A program made the position numbers and the translations under genes. A stretch of DNA of 64,000 nucleotides from Cystobasidium ongulense (taxonomy: Eukaryota > Basidiomycota > Cystobasidiomycetes > Cystobasidiales > Cystobasidiaceae), in NCBI GenBank assembly GCA_022835595.1, contig BQUP01000006.1, positions 1,322,293-1,386,292 on the forward strand, read 5' to 3'. Shown one piece after another: positions 55,377 through 64,000 of this stretch. Under the pieces are notes generated by a model that saw nothing but the letters and a program-made list of their open reading frames with translations, did not search any database and had not been told where the DNA came from. How positions within the stretch are numbered: the stretch's first letter is position 1; the number at the start of each line of letters is the position of its first letter.

Positions 55377-56220
55377 GCAGTCTCAAGTTTTCTCAAGGCT
55401 TTTCTTACAACTCTAGTGCAAAATTCGTCTTCTTCTCATTGGGGGGTTTGTGCAATTCAGGTTTTTGCTTTACTCTGTTCAGCAAGCGCAGTCGTACATA
55501 TCTTTTCCTTCAGCTATCAAGCGCGCTTTTTATAGCACACACTTCCATACTGAAGAGCAATAAGTGGGCTACCATGTCGCTCGCCTCATAGCCGTCTTTA
55601 TCACCTATTCCCGGATTCTCTTCAGCTGCTAGTGCTAGCCTGCTGCTTTCGCCCTCCTCACCTTCTACCTTTAATCGATACAACCAAGTGGAAAGCGGAG
55701 TAAATCGATTAATAGTCCTTTGTCGCCGTCTTTTCCAAATAATCATAAAACCTTTACAAAACAAATACTTGTAAGAGTTGTAAATTTTCCAGTACTACAT
55801 AGAGAACGACTCGAGGATGGACTCGTTTTGAAAATGTGCAAAGTACCCGTGCCCCTAAATGCGATCCATCTCAATCACTAAACACAACATAAAATTTGCT
55901 TCTTTGCTCTCAAAACGTTTCTCTCATTTGGCAATGATTGCGAAATTCCCCAGCTCGGTAATACAAGTACACATCGGTATCGTCATTGCTTATTACAAGT
56001 ATGAACATGCAGAGTATTGCCGTACAGTGCGCAGCCAATGAATTACATGACATCTTACAGTATAATACGTTGCTAAAAGGTAAAGCTTGCTCCGGGCGCC
56101 ACCGTAAGCAGCTGAAGAAAGATCAAAAGCCTAGTCTCATGGGAGGTAAGGCGGCATATGCACATTGGACGCATGTTGCATCGTGCTGTTCATCTGGAAT
56201 TGTGTTCACAAAGTGCGCTT
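55377..56220. other. Convergent intergenic region
   Basis: This lies between the BET gene (+) and the KRE6-like gene (-). It is T-rich 3' untranslated-type sequence on both sides. A T/C-rich plus frame at 55373-55591 is a by-product of it. No RNA gene seen. Confidence 0.5.
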
Positions 56221-59200
56221 TCAACAGTCGTCTACTAATCTATTCTTCGGAAAGTTGTATCCTGCATCTTTCCACGTTGTCAAATTAGGGTTGCTGTAAG
56301 CATTTAGATGACTGAAAGTATAGGACACATCAGTTTGATGTCATGCATTGAAATGATGTCTGGTCTGCACTCACTCGTTGATATAGTCTGCAGTAGGATA
56401 GTCCTTTGGGTCGCAAGACAAATTAACCTCGCCTTCACGCTGATATACTCGAACGTAATCTATCCTGAACTTTGAAGGGAATGGAAGAGATGCAAGATCA
56501 ACAGCTTGGAAACTGTCTGACATGTGGAAGTTCATAATTATTGACATTGGTTCTTGGGAGATCATACGTTGGGATACTTGTGTGACTGGATCGGAGGGAA
56601 ACTGCAGGTGCGAATAATCAGAGTGAAAGGGTCAATCGGGCGTCGTTTGTAGGCTTTCAATGTCGAGGGGCAGGCCTTACTGTTGCAGCTGTGACTTTCC
56701 AGGTTGGCTTATCGTTCTATATTCCATGACGGAATTAGCATTCGTTGACCAGCTTGTGCGAATTTCGAACAAGCATGCCACACTCACATACATCCAGGTA
56801 ATGAATGCATCGTCATCACCACCAGGTCTGTACTCGAAGCCATACTTAATTAACCACGCACATCAGCCACCATGCTATAATGTGCAAATGCGCTGACCTA
56901 CTGTCCTGAAACCACCATTGAGTTCGTAGCCTTCATCTTCGAGCGTAGTCACCGCAGATACAGCTTCCTGGAACAGCACACCTGATACTCAGCCTCGAGT
57001 TTGTCGAGACTTCGTACAACACCTCAACTGACCTGCAGGTTCCCGCCAATGTACGAATCTGTATGATGGCAACAATGTCAGCTATTCCCTTCTGTCTAGT
57101 AACGTCATACACACGTACTATATTTGGTCAGATCAGAATTGTAAATAGTAGAAGCCGGACTAGACTGCTTCCATTTGTAGCCATCATCTGTAGTAGGAAT
57201 TTGGGACTCGGTCAGGCTCTCGCACACTGAGAAGCAAGCCTTGACCACTGACCGTAAGGTGCAATCTGAGCTGATTGTGAGACTTCTCCTTGCAGTCTTA
57301 ATCCAGCATTTGCGTTTTGAGCTTCGATAATATCGATCTCTGGCGCACCACGCCCTACCCGAACGTTTGGTCCCGGATGATCTTGACCTTTGCATGTACA
57401 CGCCGATGCTTTTTGTCCTGGTTGGAAAGAAAGTCCGGCTGCAGCTGCGGGGTTACCGTTCGCCATTGTTTGATTTTTAAGTGTACCGACATCGCATGCC
57501 TCGTATGAGCTGTTGCGAGCGAGGTCCGTTCAGCAGAGTCCGGACCAGCAGAGTACCCAACCAATCGTAGACAATTCCGCCCAACTTACTATGGCCACAC
57601 GCCCTCCGTAGTAGCACCGTAACCTGCCCTCGCCAAGTTGCCCATAGTCCATACACCTGGAGGCATGGTAAGTAAGACTGTATAGTTTGAAGATCGATCC
57701 CGCATTACGAAGTTTAACTAACCTGGCCAGAAGCCTGATATTTGCGGTGTACCAGGCAGCGAAACCGATACCTCGATGAAGCCTCCGGTAAAGCACAATT
57801 TATTCCATGATTGTAGCATACCACCTTGATAGTCAAACCCATGCGAAGGCTGCTTAGACATTGTTATTTCCAGATAGCCATCTTTCGTCGTGACTTAAGT
57901 CAAGTAAAAAGGATGAATTAGCGTTGTGCGTACTCTCGGAAACCCATTAGAATGCTTGCGGCATACTGGCATCTGGATCATTCCACTCGTAATCTCCTGT
58001 CGCCCAATAGTGCAAATCTACTGCTTCCCAGTATGGATCATCTCCCGGATAAAACGACCGCCCGTCCAGTTCAAACTCGTCTGAGAAGACCAAATTGTAT
58101 GGCTGATTATCGAAGCCTGCCGAATTCAATGTTGGCATCAGCATCATAAAGTTTGATCTGGAAAGATCCTTTTCTATCTCACCTGTACGCTTGTATGCCG
58201 ATTCGGGAGTATAGCTATCTATCAGACCTGGAAGGTTTGGTATCACTGGCACTTGACCCGAAGAGTTGGCACCTGTAATGCATATCATTCGTCAGAGAAA
58301 TACTCCACTTTATGAGTGGGATTATACAGAACTCACCTCCCAATCCAAATCCGCCCATGTAGCTCATGTGCCTGCTATAAGCCTCTTGAATGACTGGATA
58401 TGCACCAAACATGCCAATTAGAGCAAGTATAATAAGTACCAAAGCAATGACATTAAGAAATCCTCTTATAGAAACGAGAGAGCAAGTCCTTCGCTCGATA
58501 ATAGCATCGTGTTGAGCAGTATTAGGATTATGGAGGTAATCGTCATGTTCAGGATTCTTGGCATCGTATAAGAAGTGAGTCTCTAGAGCGTGATTGGCTG
58601 CGTAATTAGGTTGGGTGGGCACCTTCACCGAGTTGTGACCTAGGCTACTGCTTTGTGCAGTACCAACTAAACGAGCGGTTGAATGTGTTACGTAAGGATT
58701 TGACCCCCCTTGTGCAGAACCATAGGATTCGAAAGAGGTTGAGCTACCAAATGCATGCATCATTGGTGCTGGTGCCACTCTGTTCATGTTCGAATTTCCT
58801 GCTTGATTGGGATAGTAGACATGTCCGCGCGAGCTGCCAGAGCCAGAGTTACTTCCGTCCCTTTGCATCCTTAGTGATTCTTGGGAATAGAAGCGCTCTG
58901 CAGCCATATTCTGAGGATCGTTCAGATACGAATATGGGCCATATTGATGACCACCGACATAGGGCTGAAATTGTTGATCCTGACGTTGATGCTGATATGG
59001 TTGCTGTTGATGAGATGTCTGATGTGGACCATCCCAATGAGACATGAATTCGCTTTCAGAGGTGACACTATCATCATGGGAATCTACTGTATTGGTGCGT
59101 GTACGCTCTCCGAAGTTTCGGGGAGCAGAAGTAGTACGTGAGTGACCTCTACTGTGCCCTCCTTGACTGCTACCAGATCGACTGCGTGCGGCGGTGTTGC

Positions 59201-59417
59201 CGCGAGACTGTTGTCTTGAGTGCGTAGCATACATTGGGGTAGAATTAGGAAGAGGAGAAGGCTGAGACCTTGCTTGGTCTTGATGTAGTTGGAGTGGGGG
59301 TCTTTGTAAGTGTGACTGATGAGGGGTGACAGACTCGAATTCGTGCAGTTGGCCGTCCGATTCACTCCGCACTACCATGTATCGACTGGCATCTTGATGC
59401 GGCCGGTCATCCGTCAT
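56221..59417 (-). CDS. KRE6: KRE6/SKN1-type beta-glucan synthesis protein (GH16 fold)
   Basis: Twelve exons: 59417-58337, 58272-57967, 57893-57723, 57656-57590, 57509-57253, 57187-57119, 57058-57033, 56967-56902, 56844-56788, 56716-56681, 56601-56375 and 56311-56221, giving 817 residues. This is a type II membrane protein needed for cell-wall beta-1,6-glucan. The N-terminal ~305 residues are Ser/Gln/His-rich and cytosolic. One membrane helix follows (about 320-342, [18 protein letters not shown]), then the lumenal GH16 domain. Seen there: [52 protein letters not shown], and the catalytic signature EIDIIE (Glu599, Asp601, Glu604). It ends NPNLTTW...KNRLVDDC, as KRE6 relatives do. Basidiomycetes often carry several paralogues, so the exact KRE6/SKN1 equivalent is open. 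Confidence 0.93.
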
Positions 59418-60502
59418 GGCTGGATGTCCGATTTGAAGTCTTCACACAGTCCAGTCGTGGGGAGGAGGGTGAAAAGCTCGGAAGGAGAGCTGCGATAACG
59501 AAGCTACGTATCTCTCTCTTCAAAATGCCTGTGAAGAACGGGAAGACTCCGATAGTTCAGTGTGGCTGATATGATAGGGAGCTTTTCCGTATCTCTACCT
59601 CGACGTCCAAATCCAAGTTGGCTTCAAAGGTAGTCGAGCTATCCCACTCGACTTAACGGACCGCTCAGGGCAAGGTTGTCTTGAGGTTATAGAATGCGAT
59701 AGGAGCTATCCTATTTCGTCTGGTTGTGATAGAGTCAGATAGTGAAGACACCAACTACCCATCTTCGTGCTGGAACAGCTCGTCTTGCATGCTGTCACTG
59801 CGCTGGCTGTAATTGAAATGAAAAGAGGCTGGCACAGGAACCCGGCCCTGCGTTGGTCAGCGGAGAGCAAATAGTCAGTTCTTATTTTACGACTACTTTC
59901 ATAACAGTGCCTTGTTCTCCCTGAGTACAATTCGAGGTTCGTTGATGATGCTGCGTAAATTTCTTCAAGGCGGAGAGCATGGTCAGACAGCTAGGCAGCA
60001 CGCTTGCGGGCATGGGACGAGCAGGCTGTTGAAGTCGATGCAGCTCATACGTTTCATGGCGATACTGGCACGATAGCAAGCTCGTCGATGTGTTCATTGC
60101 CTGCCAAGTGCTTCTTCGCTGTAATAACAGCATGTGAGGCTGGTGATCGACAAAGTGTGCCGGCCAGTCCCCTCAAGTCGGAGCTTGAGAGCATCAGGAC
60201 AGGCTGTCAAGCGTAAGAGTACAGTCTATGACAGTCTATCAACCTGTACAGTGTCCGCCTGCACCTGTCTTCATCGACTATACTCTGTGCTGCCGGCTTT
60301 TTGCCACCTCCCCGGCGAAGTTGATGCCGAGGCGAGCGAGGTCACGAGTTGGAGCTCCATAGTTTGACATCTGGAGAAAGTGGGAGAAGCTCTTTCTTTC
60401 CTTCCTTCTATCTAATTCACAAGGTGTTCCCAAGTGCCCAAGTCTCCCCCATCTCGCTGGCACACGCTCCCTGCATCCTTGGACACCCAGCCCGCCGCAA
60501 CA
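59418..60502. other. Divergent intergenic region
   Basis: About 1.1 kb between the KRE6-like gene (-) and the acyl-CoA ligase (+). It contains only short overlapping frames (for example 59882-60133 minus and 60278-60736 minus, the latter antisense to the ligase start). No RNA gene or repeat is recognised. Confidence 0.5.
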
Positions 60503-62777
60503 ATGTCCGGCCCAGCAGCCCGGCTCAAGCAGATAGCCAACGCGCTCGTCGACGGCATCACCAGCGCGACAGCTGCAGTCGAAGAAGGCATTGATGCAGA
60601 CTTCAAGAACGAGCATCGCCACAGATTCCAGCCTGCCTTGCCTGCCGGCCTCAAAGTCAGCCATACCCCGTTGAACCCAGTCTCTTTCCTTCTCCGCTCG
60701 GCGACTGTACGGCCTGACCATACCGCTATCATCCATCCTGCCAAGGATACCCGATGGACCTATTCAGAGTGGTAGGCGAAACTGGACATGCCATTCTGTT
60801 CATCCGCTCGCTGATTCCGTCTGGCTGTGTACCTAACTCAGGGCAATGCGGGTATGCGCGCTTGCATATGGACTCAAGAAGCACGGGATCACCAGAGGCG
60901 ACAAAGTATGCGTCATCTGTCCCAACGTACCCATGATCCTCGACCTCATCCAAGCCCTCCCAGCGATACACGCCGTCATCGTGCCCATGAACATTCGCCT
61001 GACAAAACCCGAAGTAGACTACATTCTCGAACACTCGGGAAGTAAGATGATCATAGTAGATTCTGACTTCAAGCATCTGACAGAAGGCTTCAAGGGAGAG
61101 GTCATAGAATCAAACGACAGCGCAGGGAAAGACCCTTCTGACCCATACGAGCAATTAATTCAAGAAGGCAAACAGCAAGCCGAAACCGTTGGCTGGAAAG
61201 GCTTACCTCTGATAGAAGACGAAGATGATGATTTAGCTATTTGCTATACTTCGGGTACAACTGGCAGACCAAAAGGTGTTCTAACTACCTTCAGGGGTTC
61301 ATACCTTGCTGGATTAGCGAATGTCTTCGAAGCAGAGATGACTAGTAGATCAGTCTACCTCTGGATTTTGCCTGCCTTCCACGCTGTAGGATGGACCTAC
61401 CCTTTTGCTATTACCGCTGCATCAGCTGGTCAAGTATGCTTGAGATCTGTCGGCGACTACACGCCTATCTGGGACTCATTCCTTAGGGATGGCGTAACGG
61501 TGAGTTGGTATTCCACTGGAAAAAGTAGTCTTGCTTTTGCTAAACCTTCCATTCATCGTGTCATAGACATATTGCGCTGCACCAACCGTTCAAATAGCAA
61601 TCGTTAATCATTCAAAAGCTAAAAAGCTCGACCAGAAAATCCGAACAATGATTGCAGGCGCAGCACCTTCAGCGACATTAATCGAAGGTTTAGAAAAGAT
61701 TAACATTCACGTGAATCACGTCTATGGCTTGACGGAGACTTATGGTCCAGTAACTGCTTGCGTTCAATTACCAGAATGGGACAATTTAGATAGAACTGAA
61801 TTCTATAGAAGGAAAGCTATGCAAGGTCATGCTTATGTGGTTTCTGACGAGAGCAGAGTTATTAGAATTGACTCCAGCGCAAAGGATGGATTCGAGGATG
61901 TCGCACCTGATGGAAAGGAAGTAGGCGAAATTATAATCAGAGGCAACATGGTAATGAAAGGTAGGCTTTTACTTTCCCTCGATCTTCTTTTCCCCTTATC
62001 AGCGATACTAATGGTGAACCTCACAATGACAGCATACTACAATGACAATGAAGCTACAGCGAAAGCCTTCGAGGGAGGATGGTTCCACACTGGAGATCTA
62101 GCTGTACGCGAGCCCCACGGAGCAATCAGTATTCAAGATAGAAGCAAGGACATCATCATCTCAGGTACGAACATTTAACTTTGATTTTCCAATACACACC
62201 TTCTTGCTGACCTAGATGGTCGATCTACAGGCGGAGAGAACGCATCATCTCTGGCCATTGAAAGTGCTCTCTTTGAGCACCCAGATATCCTTGAAGTAGC
62301 CGTAGTAGCTCGTCCACATGAAGAATATGGTGAAAGAGCAATGGCTTATATTATCCTTCGTGATAACTGCAAAGCGAAATGGGAAGGAAAAGGAGAAGAA
62401 TTTGAAAAGGAATTGAAAGAGTTCAGCAGAAGTCGATTACCTGGTAAGTTACTCATAATTCCGGCTTCCGCAGCTCTCCTTAGTCTCCGTTTATCAATTG
62501 GATGGAAGGAAAAAACTGCCCTGTGATTTGACGCAGCTTGGCTGATATTTTCATTTCGTTTCGTTTCTTCGTCTTGTCAGGCTTCGCAAGGCCTCACTGG
62601 GTTGAAGTGGTTGCAGAGTTACCGAAGACCTCTACTGGCAAGATCCAAAAACATGGTGGGTAGAATCTCCCTTCTTTGTCCTGTTCTCGCTTGAAAATTA
62701 CTGATTTACATACTGCGGGTTTGGTGTCGATATTAGAACTGAGAAAGCGCTTCAAGAATGCCATTACTGGCAAGTAG
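60503..62777 (+). CDS. AMP-forming acyl-CoA ligase (ANL superfamily)
   Basis: Seven exons: 60503-60771, 60842-61499, 61567-61960, 62033-62164, 62231-62443, 62581-62655 and 62737-62777, giving 593 residues. The enzyme class activates a carboxylic acid with ATP and joins it to CoA. Motif A3 YTSGTTGRPKG (P-loop), HVYGLTETYGP (A5), GGWFHTGDLAV (A7), the hinge DRSKDIIISGGEN (A8) and the C-terminal lysine motif PKTSTGKIQK (A10) are all intact. The overall form resembles medium- or branched-chain acyl-CoA synthetases and plant AAE-type enzymes. It ends FKNAITGK, with no SKL-type peroxisomal signal, and the N terminus has no clear mitochondrial presequence. Substrate is unknown. Every junction is GT-AG and in phase. 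Confidence 0.92.
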
Positions 62778-63715
62778 ATATCGGTGGAAGCCAGGCAGCT
62801 GTCAGATCCATACCCACAGAGAACATCGTGTCTTATAGTCAGCCAGGGGCATTCGTCTGTTGGGCTTTGTTGTACCGAGACTTGTGTCATGAACAAGAAA
62901 TCAATGAAGCTTGAAGCATCCAACGTTACGCGGTCTACAACGTTAGAAGAAAACTAAAGCCTTTCTCAGCCTTTTGTTCTCGGGCTGATGACCTCTTTGA
63001 AAGAGGAAAGGAAAGGTATGAAACGATGAAGCATGAAAATTGCGATCATAAATGAAACAAAAATTTTGGGGTTTTCGATGAAGGAAAGAAAACGAAAAAA
63101 TAATGATAATTTTAGAAACAAAGGTGGAAAAGCTGATGCTTCTTTTGGGAGGTAAAAAAGGAGAAACCTATCACCAGGATGGGATCGAATGTGGAAAGAA
63201 AGAAGAGCGAAAGGAGAGAGAGAGAGAGATGTAAAAGAGCGGGAAGACTGTCAATCATTCGAGGCTAGCTTGAAAAGATTAACATCCCAACTTCTCCTCT
63301 TTTCCTTGTTCCCTGCCGAAGTTGTCTGTATTTTTACCTCTTATCTGTCCCGAATGCCCTAGCGCCGTTTCCCTAAAACAACGTCCCCTATATAACCCAG
63401 GAGCAGCTTTTTTTTCTAAAGAAAATAGAAAACCAAAAGAAAAAATAAAATGTTCGTTAAGAAACAAGTTTGAATGTAATCAAAATATAAAGGAATGTTG
63501 TGTGTTGCTGAGGTTTCGTAAAGCGTAAAAAAAATGCGAATAAAAAGAAGAAGATACCTCGGTAGCTACCAGGCTAACGGAAGCATGTGGAAATAATCAA
63601 AAGAGACTAGGGGAGGAGATGGTCTACGGGTTTCATTCCGCCTCAGTCATAGGCAGGTGTAAACTGTCTGCTTCATCGTTCTTATGTCCTTTTTCCCCTT
63701 GTTGTTCCTTGCCAT
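62778..63715. other. Convergent intergenic region, A-rich
   Basis: This lies between the ligase (+) and the DPBB gene (-). From about 62990 to 63580 it is strongly A/G-rich on the plus strand (runs of A, a short GAGAGA repeat at about 63217-63229), as expected of long 3' untranslated sequence of the leftward gene or spacer DNA. No gene seen. Confidence 0.55.
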
Positions 63716-64000
63716 TTAATCGGTGAAGTACCATTCGATATTTCGGACTCCATGAGTTTGATATTCAGGGTCAATAGCTTGGAAAGCTCCGACTGATAGA
63801 TCAATATCTTGTGGTCCACCGCAAGATGGGCACATGTCTAATTTTCCCGCACAAAATGATGAAATCTCAGTTTTCACGGCTCAAAACTGTAGGATCTTGT
63901 CAAACGGCTTTGTGAGATCAATATAACTTACCGGCAACAACAGCGTTGGTCTGAGTGCCATCGTCAAGGTTCTTGATGACTACAGAGCGACCGCAGTTAT
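63716..64000 (-). CDS. 3' end of a double-psi beta-barrel (expansin/RlpA-like) protein, partial
   Basis: Exons 64000-63932 (cut by the window edge) and 63837-63716. The visible protein reads NCGRSVVIKNLDDGTQTNAVVA, joined across the intron to DMCPSCGGPQDIDLSVGAF, and ends IEWYFTD. This is the C-terminal half of the DPBB fold found in expansin-like, barwin-like and riboflavin aldehyde-forming enzyme-like fungal proteins, which are mostly secreted and cell-wall associated. The conserved Asp of IDLS and the Cys pair are present. The start, signal peptide and any N-terminal extension lie to the right of the window. Enzyme activity cannot be assumed; many relatives have none. Confidence 0.8.

Overview
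The window is a stretch of fungal nuclear chromosome, most likely from a basidiomycete yeast; the style resembles Tremellomycetes such as Cryptococcus and Kwoniella (inference from gene style only, no database search). Genes are packed on both strands and most are cut by many GT-AG introns, usually 50-110 bases long. Coding exons go down to 5 bases. I rebuilt the exons by hand, requiring GT-AG ends, conserved phase and family sequence. For most of the recognised genes the exon lengths then sum to a whole number of codons. I see no operon, phage, CRISPR array, rRNA, tRNA or recognisable transposon.

Left part (1-20.7 kb): three copies of a 64-base tandem repeat and the 3' part of an unrecognised gene; ELG1/ATAD5-type PCNA unloader (-); an ER Hsp90 (GRP94/endoplasmin) with signal peptide and C-terminal HDEL (-); a small unknown gene (+); kinesin-8 (-); a haloacetate dehalogenase-like hydrolase (+); a forkhead transcription factor of about 991 residues (-); and an unknown Tyr/Pro/Ser-rich protein (+).

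Middle part (21-43.4 kb): proteasome lid deubiquitinase RPN11 (+); ALDH7/antiquitin-type aldehyde dehydrogenase (-); Apd1-like [2Fe-2S] protein (+); Srk1/Rck2-type stress kinase (+); a BTB protein (-); V-ATPase assembly factor PKR1 (-); a small coiled-coil protein (+); a HAPSTR1 (C16orf72)-like protein (-); a UPF0598/C8orf82-like protein (+); DPH3/KTI11 (-); two unknown genes (+); and spliceosomal SmD2 (-).

Right part (43.5-64 kb): mitochondrial EF-Tu (TUF1, +), sharing a 191-base promoter with SmD2; a 1191-residue disordered protein (+); a BET double-bromodomain protein (BDF1-like, +); a KRE6/SKN1-type beta-glucan synthesis protein (-); an acyl-CoA ligase (+); and, cut by the right edge, the 3' end of a secreted-type double-psi beta-barrel (expansin/RlpA-like) gene (-).

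The genes are mostly housekeeping and do not form one pathway. Loose themes are genome maintenance and mitosis (ELG1, kinesin-8, forkhead, BET), protein quality control (GRP94, RPN11), stress signalling (Srk1-like) and wall building (KRE6-like, DPBB protein). I did not find a clear new multi-gene system. The points most worth a second look are the HDEL-tagged GRP94 in a fungus, the extreme micro-exons, a 54-base exon of the Srk1-like kinase lying between two long introns, an intron whose donor overlaps the stop codon of the BET gene, and an in-frame upstream start on the aldehyde dehydrogenase.
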